Below are positions 1-10,154 of a stretch of 64,000 bases of DNA, one piece after another (the first letter of the stretch is position 1; each line of letters opens with the position of its first letter). The notes under the pieces were generated by a model. The model did no database searches. It was not told the origin of the DNA and was given only the letters and a program-made list of their open reading frames with translations. Both the position numbers and the translations under genes were made by a program. Origin of the DNA: Reyranella sp. (GTDB lineage Bacteria; Pseudomonadota; Alphaproteobacteria; Reyranellales; Reyranellaceae); assembly GCF_030651995.1 (NCBI RefSeq), contig NZ_JAUSBN010000055.1, positions 1 through 64,000 on the forward strand, in the 5' to 3' direction.

Positions 1-178
1 GATCCTGGCGCTCTGCCTCTGCCTGCTCTTCGCCGTCTACGCCCTCGCGGGCACCTTGTTCCGCCTGCTCGGAAAGGCAGGCATCGAGATCGTGACCCGC
101 GTGTTCGGCCTCATCCTGTGCAGCATCGCCGTCACCGGCCTAGTGATCGCGACCAAGCTGAGCTTCGGCCTCGGCTGA
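1..178 (+). CDS. MarC-family integral membrane protein, C-terminal fragment
   Basis: This is the last 58 codons of a gene that begins before the window; the reading frame starts at base 2 and ends at TGA 176-178. The fragment has two hydrophobic stretches separated by the segment GIEIVTRVFGLILCSIAV, which resembles the last transmembrane part of MarC/UPF0056 (NAAT-type) inner-membrane proteins. The function of the family is unsettled. It is convergent with the adenylate cyclase gene, only 4 bases away. The family call rests on this short tail and so is moderate. Confidence 0.6.
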   Translation, partial: ILALCLCLLFAVYALAGTLFRLLGKAGIEIVTRVFGLILCSIAVTGLVIATKLSFGLG

Positions 179-182
179 AGCG

Positions 183-2309
183 TCAGAGGCGCAAGACCCA
201 GGCCTCGACGTTGCCCTTGCCCTTGACCTCGATTTCGCCGCGCGATTCGAAGACGAACTGGTCTTTCAGCTTTTCGTAGACCGGACGCGTGACCTGCACC
301 GAATCCGGGATGCCGCCCGATTCCATTCGGCTCGCCAGGTTCACCGTGTCGCCCCACAGGTCGTAGATGTACTTGCTCTTGCCGATGACACCGGCCACGA
401 CCGGGCCGCTGTTGATGCCGACGCGCAGCTTCATCGACACGCCGTGCTCCATCGCGTGCTCACGCGTGATGTGCACCATGCGGATGGCCATGCGCACCAT
501 GCGTTCGGCATGGTTGGGCACCGGAACGGGCAGGCCGCAAACCGCCATGTAGGCATCGCCGACGGTCTTGATCTTCTCGATGCCCAGTTCGCTCGCCGCG
601 ACGTCGAAGCGCGTGAACAGACCGTTGAGCAGAGTGACCACCTCGGCCGGCGGCATCTCCGACGACAGGGCCGTGAATCCCACCAGATCGGCGAAGGCCA
701 CCGTGACCTCGGCGAAGCCATCGGCGATGCCCTTCTCACCTCCGCGCAGACGGTTGGCGATCGGGGCCGGCAGCACGTTGAGCAGGAGCTCCTCGTTCTC
801 GCGGTTCTTGGTCTCGATGACGACGTTCTTCTGGTTGATGTCGTCGATCATTCCGTTGAAGGCGAGACAGAGCTGGCCGATCTCGTCGCGCGTCCGCACC
901 GTCACGTGCGCGTCGTGGTCGCCCGCCGCGAAACGGCGCACGCCGGCGGTGAGTTCGCGCAACGGGCCGAGGAGCGAGCGTGAGAGCCAGGCCCCCGTCA
1001 CCACCACCACAAGGAAGGCGATCGCCCCGACGATCAACAGGTCGCGTTCCAGGCGGTACACCGGCTCGAACGCTTCCGAACTGTCGATCTTGGCGACGAG
1101 GCCCCATTTGATGCCGGTAATCCGGACAGGCCCCCAGGACGCGAGCGTGGAAACACCGCGATAGCCGAGAATTTCACCGATCCCGTCGACCCCGCCAATC
1201 GCGGCACGCGTTGCTGCGGTATCCGCATGCTGGTGCAGGATGGGCGAACCGTAACGCTTGATGGCAGCGATGTCCTCGTCGGAGGCGCCCCCGGCCTTCA
1301 GATCGGAAAAATAGGCAGCGGGATTCTCGAAGAAATTGCGGCCGCTCGACCGTACCAGGAAATCCGGGCCGACCAGGTAGGCCTCGCCGGTCGCCCCGAA
1401 CCCCTCGTTGCGCCAGCGTCGACCACCGGTGATGATGGCATCGATCTCGTCGACCGAAAGCTCCGCGACCAGCACACCCGTCACGACCCCCTGGTCGATG
1501 ATCGGGGCGGTCATGAAGGCCTCGGGAGCGCCGTTCGACGGCAGGTAGGGCGAGAAGTCCTCGAGGCACGTGGCCGACGGATCGGGGGCTGTGGCGCAGC
1601 GGGCAGCCGCAGCGGCCAGGTTGGAGTGCCGATAGGGACCGGCGCGCAGCGACGTGGCGAAATCGGCATCCTTGTCGACGGTGTAGATCAGGCGGCCGGT
1701 GCGGGGGTCGACGATCATGAAATCCTCGAAACCCACCGTGGCGGCCGCGGTCCGCATCAACGGATGGTACACCGCATGGACCTTGCTGTAGGCGCCGCCG
1801 TCTCCGGCATCGTCCAGGAGATCCCGCCGCCCGTCGGGATGCGGATTCCTGACGATGTAGAGGTCCTGCAGGAAATACGAGGCCGGGCTGGAGGGCATGA
1901 ATTCGCTGGCAGGCACGTCCGTGCCGAGCAGCCTGCGTACCATCGGGATGTAGTGGCCATCGTACCAGCCGTGCACGCTCTCCTTCACCTCGGGAGGCAC
2001 CGGCTTCTTGTCGAACTCGTCGACGGCGTCTCGGAAACCGCGCGTAGCGTCGACGACCATCTTCGAGGCCGCGAGCAGGCGCACTTCGTTCCGCACGGTG
2101 CGGAAATAGGACTCGACCTGATGGGCCTTGGTCTCGCGGGCCGCCGTGAGCTGGGCGAAGATCGCGCGCTCCAGCGCTTCGCGTGCGCGAATGTAGCCCA
2201 GGACGCCGGTGATCATCACCGCCACGGCGCCGAGCAGCAGCAGGATCGCGAACAGCTTGGCCGCCAGGCCCCAGCGTACGGGCCGTGGCTCGGCGACGAT
2301 CTCCGTCAT
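183..2309 (-). CDS. Membrane adenylate cyclase, Cache-HAMP-class III
   Basis: This 708-residue protein would make cAMP from ATP at the inner membrane. An N-terminal membrane helix lies at about 16-41, then a periplasmic Cache-like sensor of about 370 residues, a second helix near 425-445, a HAMP linker, and a class III catalytic domain from about 535. Catalytic residues are visible: metal-binding D541 (FADLVGF) and D585 (VGDAYMA), the adenine-selecting pair K581 and D650 (YDLWGD), and N657 and R661. It starts 12 bases after the RraA-like gene and is the last gene of the liv-type operon on this strand. The Cache region suggests an extracellular small-molecule signal. Adenylate rather than guanylate specificity is inferred from the Lys/Asp pair. 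Confidence 0.92.
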   Translation of the reverse strand: MTEIVAEPRPVRWGLAAKLFAILLLLGAVAVMITGVLGYIRAREALERAIFAQLTAARETKAHQVESYFRTVRNEVRLLAASKMVVDATRGFRDAVDEFDKKPVPPEVKESVHGWYDGHYIPMVRRLLGTDVPASEFMPSSPASYFLQDLYIVRNPHPDGRRDLLDDAGDGGAYSKVHAVYHPLMRTAAATVGFEDFMIVDPRTGRLIYTVDKDADFATSLRAGPYRHSNLAAAAARCATAPDPSATCLEDFSPYLPSNGAPEAFMTAPIIDQGVVTGVLVAELSVDEIDAIITGGRRWRNEGFGATGEAYLVGPDFLVRSSGRNFFENPAAYFSDLKAGGASDEDIAAIKRYGSPILHQHADTAATRAAIGGVDGIGEILGYRGVSTLASWGPVRITGIKWGLVAKIDSSEAFEPVYRLERDLLIVGAIAFLVVVVTGAWLSRSLLGPLRELTAGVRRFAAGDHDAHVTVRTRDEIGQLCLAFNGMIDDINQKNVVIETKNRENEELLLNVLPAPIANRLRGGEKGIADGFAEVTVAFADLVGFTALSSEMPPAEVVTLLNGLFTRFDVAASELGIEKIKTVGDAYMAVCGLPVPVPNHAERMVRMAIRMVHITREHAMEHGVSMKLRVGINSGPVVAGVIGKSKYIYDLWGDTVNLASRMESGGIPDSVQVTRPVYEKLKDQFVFESRGEIEVKGKGNVEAWVLRL

Positions 2310-2321
2310 CGGAGAGCGCCC

Positions 2322-3056
2322 CTATCCCTTCTTGGCGCCGTAGGTCCCGCCGGAGTTGATCGCGCGGATCTCGGCCGCGGACTTGGCCTTGCGCATCTTC
2401 TCGAGCTTGTCGGCCTCATCGGCCAGCATCGCCTGGGCGTTCTTCAGCACCGCGCGGGCGTGCTGGGCGGGGAACTTCACCGCGCCGTTCTCGTCCATGT
2501 GGATCAGCTCGCCGGGCGCCACGTCCATGCCGCCGATCGACACCGGCGCGTTGACCGACTGCACCGCCATCTCGCCATGGCCGGCCGTGACGCCGCCCAG
2601 CAGCATCTGGAACTTCATGCGGCGGATCGCGTCGACGTCGCGCGAGGGGCCGTTGGAGATCAGGCCGACGCAGCCGACCGCCTGCATCGAGGTCGTCATC
2701 ATCTCGCCGGCGAGGCCCGCCTTGTTCATCAGCTCGGGTGGCCACTTCTGCTGGATGACCAGGATGGTCGGCTTCTTCATGGCATCGAGCGCATCGACCA
2801 CGTCCATGAAGGTCAGCCGGCCGGCGAAGTTCGGATCGGGCAGGCCGTACACGCAGGTCACCGCATAGCCGATGATGGCGCCCATCTCCGGGTACATGCA
2901 GCGGATCGACGTGTCGGTGTACCAGTTCTCGGTCCAGGGATTGTAGAGGCCGAGGCAGAGGGGGTTCTTCGGATAGGTCGCGACCACGTTGGTGATGGTC
3001 GGCGTGTCGATCTTGCGCAGCTCGGCGAACAGCTGGTCTTCGGAAAGCTCGGTCAT
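2322..3056 (-). CDS. RraA-like family protein (HMG/CHA aldolase type)
   Basis: This 244-residue protein belongs to the RraA/dimethylmenaquinone methyltransferase-like fold, whose metabolic members are 4-hydroxy-4-methyl-2-oxoglutarate/4-carboxy-4-hydroxy-2-oxoadipate aldolases. The start has the family's DTPTITNVV segment, and the central NGPSRDVDAIRRM matches the substrate and metal-binding G-x-x-RD motif. It is longer than the regulator RraA of Escherichia coli (about 160 residues), which favours a metabolic role. It lies 75 bases after livM and 12 before the cyclase. A short GC hairpin (GGCGGG/CCCGCC) in the livM-rraA gap may attenuate or process the transcript. The substrate is unknown. 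Confidence 0.82.
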   Translation of the reverse strand: MTELSEDQLFAELRKIDTPTITNVVATYPKNPLCLGLYNPWTENWYTDTSIRCMYPEMGAIIGYAVTCVYGLPDPNFAGRLTFMDVVDALDAMKKPTILVIQQKWPPELMNKAGLAGEMMTTSMQAVGCVGLISNGPSRDVDAIRRMKFQMLLGGVTAGHGEMAVQSVNAPVSIGGMDVAPGELIHMDENGAVKFPAQHARAVLKNAQAMLADEADKLEKMRKAKSAAEIRAINSGGTYGAKKG

Positions 3057-3131
3057 GTCGATGGTTTCCCCCTGGATACGAGCCCGTTCTTCGCGCGAAT
3101 GGGTGCGGCGGGCAAGACCCGCCCGCCTCGC

Positions 3132-4061
3132 TCAGCCTGCCCGCCGTCGCTTCCACCACTCCGCAAGCTCGCCCACCACGCCCTTGCGGAAGGCGAGCAC
3201 GATGACCACGAAGATCGCGCCCTGGATCACCAGGACGAACTCGCCGGTCGCGGCGAGGTAGTTCTGCATCGTGATGATGATGAAGGCGCCGACCACCGGA
3301 CCGATGATCGTGCCCAGGCCGCCCACCAGCGCCATCAGCACGACCTCGCCCGAGGTCGATGCCGCGACGTCCGTCAGAGTGGCGAACTGCTGGACCATCG
3401 CCTTGGTGGCCCCCGCCAGTCCCGCAAGTCCCGCAGACAGCACGAAGGCCAGCAGCTTGTAGCGGTCGGCTTCGTAGCCCAGCGAGAGCGCGCGCTGCTC
3501 GTTGTCGCGAATCGCCTTCAGCACCTGTCCAAACGGCGAATAGATGACGCGATAGATGGTGGCGTAACCGAACAGGAAGATCGCCAGCACGACGTAGTAC
3601 AGGACCTTGTCGTCCTTGATCGGGATCAGTCCGCCGAGCAGCGCCTTGCGAGGGATGCCCTGCAGGCCATCCTCGCCGCCGGTGAACGGCGCCTGGATGC
3701 AGAAGAAGTAGACCATCTGAGCGAAGGCGAGCGTGATCATGGCGAAGTAGATGCCCTGGCGACGGATCGCCAGCGCACCGGTCACGAGCCCCAGCAGCGC
3801 GGCGCCGGCCACGCCGGCCAGCAGGCCGAGTTCGGGCGCCATGTCCCAGGCCTTCACGACATGGCCGTAGAAGTAGCCCGCCATGCCGAAGAACATGGCG
3901 TGGCCGAAGCTCATGAGGCCGGCATAGCCCAGCAGCAGGTTGAAGGCGCAGGCAAACAGCGCGAAGCACAGCGCCTTCATCAGGAACACGGGATAGGCAA
4001 AGGTCGGTGCGACCAGCGCCAACACGATCAGGAGGGCGTATCCTACGCGCTGAGTGGTCAT
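3132..4061 (-). CDS. livM: Branched-chain amino acid-type ABC transporter permease LivM
   Basis: This is a 309-residue inner-membrane permease of the LivM/BPD_transp_2 family, with about eight to ten hydrophobic segments and the family loop SLGYEADRYKLLAFVLSA near the EAA-like region. The ATG at 4061 overlaps the livH stop codon as ATGA (4058-4061), so translation is coupled. An upstream in-frame extension exists but lies inside livH and was not used. It should pair with LivH to form the channel energised by LivG and LivF. The actual substrate could be an amino acid, amide or aromatic acid, since this family is broad. Confidence 0.93.
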   Translation of the reverse strand: MTTQRVGYALLIVLALVAPTFAYPVFLMKALCFALFACAFNLLLGYAGLMSFGHAMFFGMAGYFYGHVVKAWDMAPELGLLAGVAGAALLGLVTGALAIRRQGIYFAMITLAFAQMVYFFCIQAPFTGGEDGLQGIPRKALLGGLIPIKDDKVLYYVVLAIFLFGYATIYRVIYSPFGQVLKAIRDNEQRALSLGYEADRYKLLAFVLSAGLAGLAGATKAMVQQFATLTDVAASTSGEVVLMALVGGLGTIIGPVVGAFIIITMQNYLAATGEFVLVIQGAIFVVIVLAFRKGVVGELAEWWKRRRAG

Positions 4062-4939
4062 TTGGTCTGCCCGAACAGGCCGGCCGGCTTGATCAGCAGG
4101 ACGAGCGCCATGACAACGAAGATCACCGTGTTGGAGGCCGGCGGATAGAACACCTTGGTCAAGCCCTCGATCAGGCCGAGGCCGAAGCCGGTCACGATCG
4201 AGCCCATGATCGAGCCCATGCCCCCGATCACCACGACCGCGAAGACGACCAGCACGAGATTGACGCCCATCAGGGCCGAGACCTGCTGGATGGGCGCTGC
4301 CAACACGCCGGCCAGCGCCGCCAGCCCCACGCCCAGCCCGTAGGTGAGCGTGATCAGCCGCGGCACGTTGATGCCGAAGGCCCGGACCAGCGTCGGGTTC
4401 TCGGTGGCCGCGCGCAGATAGGCGCCGAGCCTGGTGCGCTCGATGCCGTACCAGGTGGCGAGGCAGATCACGAGCGCCGCCACTACGACGAAGGCGCGAT
4501 AGGTCGGCAGGAACATGAAGCCGAGATTGAAGCCGCCCGGAATCGGATTGGGATAGGGCGCGCCCGACGAGCCCCACTTCCACTGGAACAGGCCTTCGAT
4601 CACGAGAGCCAGGCCGAACGTCAGCAGGAAGCCGTAGAGATGGTCGAGATGGTAGATGCGTTTCAGCAGGACCTTCTCGAGGACGATGCCGAACAGCCCG
4701 ACGATCACCGGCGCGACGACGAGCGAGACCCAGAACGGTATGCCGAGTATGCCCAGCAGCAGCCAGGCCGCGAAGGCGCCCATCATGTACTGCGCGCCAT
4801 GGGTGAAGTTGATGACGTTCAGCATGCCGAAGATCACCGCGAGGCCGAGACTGAGCATCGCGTAGAAGGCGCCGTTGATGAGACCGAGCAAGAGCTGACC
4901 GAACAGGGCCTGGGGAGGAATGCCTAAGAGTTCGAACAT
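4058..4939 (-). CDS. livH: Branched-chain amino acid-type ABC transporter permease LivH
   Basis: This is a 293-residue inner-membrane permease, LivH subfamily. The N-terminus has the characteristic GLINGAFYAMLSLGLAVIFG helix followed by NVINFTHGAQYMMGAF, and the C-terminus ends with KPAGLFG as in typical LivH proteins. The gene starts 6 bases after the livF stop and overlaps livM by 4 bases, so the two permease subunits are translated together. Confidence 0.95.
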   Translation of the reverse strand: MFELLGIPPQALFGQLLLGLINGAFYAMLSLGLAVIFGMLNVINFTHGAQYMMGAFAAWLLLGILGIPFWVSLVVAPVIVGLFGIVLEKVLLKRIYHLDHLYGFLLTFGLALVIEGLFQWKWGSSGAPYPNPIPGGFNLGFMFLPTYRAFVVVAALVICLATWYGIERTRLGAYLRAATENPTLVRAFGINVPRLITLTYGLGVGLAALAGVLAAPIQQVSALMGVNLVLVVFAVVVIGGMGSIMGSIVTGFGLGLIEGLTKVFYPPASNTVIFVVMALVLLIKPAGLFGQTK

Positions 4940-4945
4940 GCGGCC

Positions 4946-5642
<697 letters not shown>

Positions 5643-5650
<8 letters not shown>

Positions 5651-6401
5651 GACCGGTTCCGACATAAGCCTCGATGACGGCGGGATGCTTGGACACCGTG
5701 GCATACGGCCCCTCGGCGAGCACCTCGCCGCGCGCCAGCACGGTGATCGTGTCCGAGAGGTCGGCGACGACGGACATGTTGTGCTCGACCATCAGGACGG
5801 TGCGGTCCCGGGCGACGGTGCGGATCAGCGCGGCGATGCGCTTGATGTCTTCCTGGCCGAGACCGGCCATCGGCTCGTCGAGCAGCATCATCTCGGGTTC
5901 GAGCGCCAGGGTCGTGGCGATCTCCAGCGCGCGTTTGCGGCCATAGGGAAGATCGACGGCCTGCGCCTCCGCGAAGTCGGCGAGGCCTACGGCCGCCACC
6001 AGTTCCATCGCCCGCGCATCGAGGCGCGCGAGCACGCTTTCGGAGCGCCAGAACTGGAAGGAAATCCCGAGCTTGCGCTGCAGGGCGACGCGGACGTTTT
6101 CACGCACACTGAGATGGGGAAACACGGCCGAGATCTGGAACGAGCGGGCGAGCCCCATGCGGGCGATCGCCGCCGGCGAACTGCCGGTGATGTTGCGCCC
6201 GTTGAAGTGAATCTGGCCCGCGGTCGGGGTCAGGAAGTGAGTCAGGAGGTTGAAACAGGTCGTCTTGCCCGCGCCATTTGGCCCGATCAACGCGTGAATT
6301 GTGTGGCGTTTCACGCGCAAATTGACGTTCTTGACCGCGATGAAGCCCTTGAACTCCTTCGTCAGTCCGCTTGCCTCGAGAATTATCTCTTCGCTGGCCA
6401 T
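5643..6401 (-). CDS. livG: ABC transporter ATP-binding protein LivG
   Basis: This 252-residue ATPase is the first gene of the minus-strand transporter operon. Walker A is GPNGAGKTT at about 40-48, the Q-loop follows at ARSFQISAVFPHLS, and Walker B is MMLLDEPMAGL. The ABC signature is LPYGRKRALEIA, a variant of the usual LivG LSYGEQRxLEIA, so the second signature residue (normally Ser) is Pro here. The family is otherwise unambiguous. It is divergent from the receptor gene at 6526 across a 124-base gap. Confidence 0.93.
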
Positions 6402-6525
6402 CGCCTCTCCCTGTCACGCGAATAAATCGAAGCTTTGCGCCGCTGTCCAGCACTGGCGTCGGCTTCGACACGCGGATAGATTTCCAAGACTCGAAACGGG
6501 GAAAAGCATTGGGAGGATCAAGACC
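6402..6525. promoter_or_regulatory. Divergent control region of the liv-type transporter
   Basis: This 124-base region separates livG (minus) from the receptor gene (plus), so it must hold the promoter of the minus-strand operon and probably that of the receptor. The receptor's Shine-Dalgarno GGGAGG lies at about 6511-6516. I could not assign -35/-10 boxes with confidence. Confidence 0.5.
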
Positions 6526-7752
6526 GTGAAGTTCACAACCAGCATCAGGCAGGCCGGAGCGGCGGCCGCCGTCGCCGGTCTCGCCGTCATCGGCCTGGCG
6601 ACTTATGCCCAGGCCCAGGCGCCCCAGCCGTTGAGGATCGGCGTCATGGAAGGCTTCTCGGGCGTCTACGGCGACCTCACCCAGGGCGAGGTCGAGGCCA
6701 TCCAGATGGCGATCGACGATTTTGGCGGGAAGGTTCTTGGCCGTCCGATCGAGGTCCTTCAGGCCGACCACCAGACCAAGCCCGACGTCGGCGCGGCGAT
6801 CGCGCGCAAGTGGTACGACGTCGACGGCGTGAAGATGATCACCGGGATCGGCACCTCGTCGGTGGCGCTGGCCGTCCGCAAGATCGCCCAGGAAAAGGGC
6901 ATGATCGACATCAACACCGGCGCGGCGTCGGCCGACCTGACCGGCCCCGCCTGCTCGCCGACCGGTGCGCACTGGGTGTACGACACCTATGCGCTGGCGA
7001 AGGTGACGGGCGGCGCGGTCGTCAAGGACGGCGGCGACTCCTGGTACTTCCTCACCGCCGACTACGCCTTCGGCCATGCGCTCGAGCGCGACGTGACCGC
7101 GGTCGTGACCGGCGCCGGCGGCAAGGTCCTGGGCGGCGTCAGGCATCCGCTCAGCACGCAGGACTTCTCGTCCTTCCTGCTGCAGGCCCAGGCCTCGAAG
7201 GCCAAGGTCATCGGCCTCGCCAATGCGGGCCAGGACACGATCAACTCGATCAAGCAGGCCGGCGAATTCGGCATCACCAAGGCCGGCCAGCGCCTCGCCG
7301 GGCTGCTGGTCTTCTCGACCGACGTGGCCGCCCTCACTCTGCCGGTGGCACAGGGCCTCGTCCTCACCGAGGCCTTCTACTGGGATCTCAACGACGAGAC
7401 CCGCGCCTGGACCAAGCGCTTCCGCGCCAAGAAGGACAAGATCCCCAGCATGCTGACGGTCGGCGTCTACAGCTCGACGCTGCACTACCTCAAGGCCGTG
7501 CAGGCTGCCGGCACAGACGACCCGAAGGCGGTGATGGCGAAGATGCGGGAGATCCCCGTCAACGACGTCATGACCAAGAACGGCAAGCTGCGCGAGGACG
7601 GCCGCCTGGAGCGCGACATGTACCTCTTCCAGGTCAAGACTCCGGCCGAGTCCAAGAGCAAGGACGACATCTACAAGCTGGTCGCCACGGTGCCGGGCAA
7701 CGAAGCCTTTCGTCCGATGAAGGACGGCAAGTGCCCGTTCGTGAAGAACTGA
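6526..7752 (+). CDS. LivK-type periplasmic receptor of ABC transporter
   Basis: This 408-residue periplasmic binding protein (Peripla_BP_6 / LivK-like) has a signal peptide ending near residue 31 (ATYAQAQA). The mature protein opens with LRIGVMEGFSGVYGDL, the usual first strand and ligand loop. The start is GTG 6526, supported by GGGAGG about 9 bases upstream. It is divergent from livGFHM and is the natural receptor for that transporter. It ends at a strong terminator, so it is a single-gene transcript. The family includes receptors for amides, aromatic acids and short-chain compounds as well as amino acids. Confidence 0.92.
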   Translation: MKFTTSIRQAGAAAAVAGLAVIGLATYAQAQAPQPLRIGVMEGFSGVYGDLTQGEVEAIQMAIDDFGGKVLGRPIEVLQADHQTKPDVGAAIARKWYDVDGVKMITGIGTSSVALAVRKIAQEKGMIDINTGAASADLTGPACSPTGAHWVYDTYALAKVTGGAVVKDGGDSWYFLTADYAFGHALERDVTAVVTGAGGKVLGGVRHPLSTQDFSSFLLQAQASKAKVIGLANAGQDTINSIKQAGEFGITKAGQRLAGLLVFSTDVAALTLPVAQGLVLTEAFYWDLNDETRAWTKRFRAKKDKIPSMLTVGVYSSTLHYLKAVQAAGTDDPKAVMAKMREIPVNDVMTKNGKLREDGRLERDMYLFQVKTPAESKSKDDIYKLVATVPGNEAFRPMKDGKCPFVKN

Positions 7753-7777
7753 TCACTGTCAGTTACTGATCTTCGAG

Positions 7778-7803
7778 AAGGGGCGCCTCGGGCGCCCCTT
7801 TTT
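7778..7803 (+). terminator. Intrinsic terminator after the receptor gene
   Basis: A perfect GGGGCGCC/GGCGCCCC stem (7780-7787 and 7791-7798) with loop TCG is followed by five T residues, 28 bases after the receptor stop. Flanking AA/TT extend the stem. This is a textbook rho-independent terminator. Confidence 0.92.
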
Positions 7804-7900
7804 CATGCCCGACGGGACGAAGTCGCTCAGACGGCCATTCCTTGACGAGCCAGACCACATCCCATCTGATGCACCGTAGGAGCAGGGGGAGAAACGTCAC

Positions 7901-9190
7901 GTGGCCGGCCAGGATCGGCCCCTGAAGGGGGCCTGGGGAATCACGTTCCTCATCTTCCTCTTCATGCTCGTGAACTTCGCCGACAAGATGGTGATCGGCC
8001 TCGCCGCCAAGCCGATCATGGAGGACCTCGGTCTCACCCCGGAGCAGTTCGGGCTGATCGGCTCGGCGTTCTTCTTCCTCTTCCCCTTCTCGGCCGTCCT
8101 GGTCGGCTTCGTCGCCAATCGCCTTCCGGCGCGCAACGCCCTGCTCGCCATGGCGATCTTCTGGTCCCTGCTCCAGTTCCCGATGCTGGGTCTGGTGAGC
8201 TTCGAGGTTCTGATCGCCTGCCGAATCCTGCTGGGTGCCGCCGAGGGGCCAGCCAGCCCGGTGGCGACCCACGCGCTCTACAAATGGTTTCCCGATTCGC
8301 TGCGCGCCGTCCCCACCGCCGTGGTAGCGCAGGGCTCGGCGATCGGCGTCGTCGTGGCCGTGCCGGCGCTGAACTGGATCATCGTCCACCATTCGTGGCA
8401 CTGGGCCTTCGGCGCGATCGGCATTGCAGGCCTGCTGTGGAGCGTCCTGTGGTTCTTCTTCGGCCGCGAAGGCACGCTGGTCGACCCTCCGGTCGCGGAA
8501 CGCGTCGACAGCGAGACCCGCGTGCCGTATCGCGACCTCCTTACCTGCCCCACCATCCTGGCGGCCTGTTGCACGGGCTTCGCCAGCTACTGGGGACTGG
8601 CGCTCGGCCTCACCTGGTTCACGCCTTACCTCGTCGATGGGCTGGGCTTTTCCCAGACGCTCGGCGGCAATCTCAGCGTCCTGCCGTGGATCGCCGGCCT
8701 GGTGGTCGTGCTCGCCGGCGGCTGGCTCTCGCAGCGGCTGAAGGCCGGCGGCGCCTCGAGCCGGGCCTCCCGCGGCATTCTTGCCTCGGCCGCCGTCATG
8801 GTCGGCGGCTGCATCCTGCCGTTCATCGGCTTCACGTCCGCGCCCGACCTCAAGCTCGCAATCCTGATCGCCGGCACCGCGATCGGCAGCACCATCTTCG
8901 TCGCCGTGCCCCTGGTGGTGAGCGAGCTGACGCCGCAGTCGCAGCGCGCCGCCATGCTGGCCATCGTGAACTCGATCATGACCCTGGGCGGAGTCGTTGC
9001 ACCCTTCGCGATGGGCGTGGTGGTGCAGGACGCGGCCACGCGCCTCACCGGCTACGACAACGGCTTCACCATCCTGGGCGGCCTCCTGCTGGCAAGCGGC
9101 CTCATCGGCGTGATCTTCATCCGGCCTGAAGCCGATCGCCGGAGACTGGCCGCTCTCGCCGCGCTTCGTCGCACGTCCGGCATTGCTTGA
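7901..9190 (+). CDS. MFS transporter (intact copy of a tandem pair)
   Basis: This 429-residue major facilitator transporter has about 12 membrane helices, the helix 1 segment LFMLVNFADKMVIGLAAKPI and the central loop between helices 6 and 7 around residues 185-205. It resembles the anion:cation symporter/organic-acid uptake branch. The start is GTG 7901 with the purine-rich AGGGGGA about 10 bases upstream. A degenerate second copy follows immediately, and a TauD-type dioxygenase is convergent downstream. A role in uptake of an organic acid is likely but the substrate is unknown. Confidence 0.88.
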   Translation: MAGQDRPLKGAWGITFLIFLFMLVNFADKMVIGLAAKPIMEDLGLTPEQFGLIGSAFFFLFPFSAVLVGFVANRLPARNALLAMAIFWSLLQFPMLGLVSFEVLIACRILLGAAEGPASPVATHALYKWFPDSLRAVPTAVVAQGSAIGVVVAVPALNWIIVHHSWHWAFGAIGIAGLLWSVLWFFFGREGTLVDPPVAERVDSETRVPYRDLLTCPTILAACCTGFASYWGLALGLTWFTPYLVDGLGFSQTLGGNLSVLPWIAGLVVVLAGGWLSQRLKAGGASSRASRGILASAAVMVGGCILPFIGFTSAPDLKLAILIAGTAIGSTIFVAVPLVVSELTPQSQRAAMLAIVNSIMTLGGVVAPFAMGVVVQDAATRLTGYDNGFTILGGLLLASGLIGVIFIRPEADRRRLAALAALRRTSGIA

Positions 9191-9261
9191 CGCTGCGAAG
9201 CAACCGCCTGCCGGAAGGAGGTGCGCGGCCGGCCAACAGGATGACCGGGAGAAACACCCAC

Positions 9262-10148
9262 GTGACCGTCCAGGACCGTCCCCTCAAGGGGACCTGGGGC
9301 ATGACTGCCCTGCTCTTCCTCTTCATGCTGATCAACTTCGCCGACAAGGTCGTCGTCGGATTGGCGGCCGTTCCCCTCACGCGGGATCTCGGCCTGACAC
9401 CCGAACAGTTCGGCGACATCGGCTCGGCACCCTCGTCGGCCCGCCGGTCAGTACCAGCGGCGGCAACGAACGCGTGCCCTATCGCTACCTGCTGACCTGC
9501 CCCACCATCCTTGCCGTCTGTGCCGCGGGCTTCGCCAGCTACTGGGGCCTGGCGCTGGGTCTCACCTGGTTCACGTCGTACCTGGTCGCCGGCCTCGGCT
9601 TCAGCCAGAAGCTCGGCGGCAATCTCACCGTGCTGCCGTGGGTCTTCGGCGCCCTTGTCGTGCTGACGGGAGGCTACCTCTCGCAGCGCCTCAAGAGGAA
9701 GGGTGTCTCCAGTCGCGTCTGCCGCGGCATGCTGCCGTGTGTCACGATCATCGCCGGCGGGTGCGCCCTCCCGTTCGTCGGTGCCATGCCGAACGACGGT
9801 CTCAAGATCGCGTTCCTGGTGTTCGGCTCCGCCATCGGCAGCACGATCTACGTCGTCCTGCCCATGATCATCAGCGAACTCACCCCGCACCCGCAACGTG
9901 CCGCGATGCTGGCGATCACCACGTCGGTCGTGACCTTCGCCGGCGTCCTCGCCCCCCGTATCATGGGGTCGATGATCCAGAACGCCGCGACGCCCCTTGC
10001 CGGCTACGAACAGGGCTACGTCATTCTCGGCGTGCTGCTTCTCGGCGGCGGCCTCATCGGCCTGCTCTTCATCCGTCCCGAGGCCGACCGAAGGAGACTG
10101 GCGGCGCACGCCATCGCCGCCCCGCCGCTGCCGTCCGTACGGGCCTGA
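9262..10148 (+). pseudogene. Second MFS copy, inactivated by internal deletion and frameshift
   Basis: The region is a diverged tandem duplicate of the 7901-9190 transporter. It starts at GTG 9262 with the same leader context (GAGAAAC before a CACGTG). It matches codon for codon to about 9425, then jumps to the part matching codon 191 of copy 1. The junction lies at a GGC shared by copy 1 at 8065-8067 and 8471-8473, implying loss of 406 bases, which is not a multiple of three. The 3' part (9426-10148, ending FIRPEADRRRLAA) is therefore in another frame. The C-terminal frame is still open, so the decay is fairly recent. It lacks helices 2-6 and should not be functional. Confidence 0.9.
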
Positions 10149-10154
10149 AGGCGA

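Noticed and set aside
1227..4148. A very long plus-strand open frame of His/Arg/Asp-rich composition antisense to the cyclase, RraA-like and livM genes
   Set aside because: It is a GC-driven shadow; the opposite strand carries four genes with clear family motifs.
9183..10148. Programmed frameshift that would join the two parts of the second MFS copy
   Set aside because: There is no slippery site, and the joint removes helices 2-6, so a deletion explains it better.
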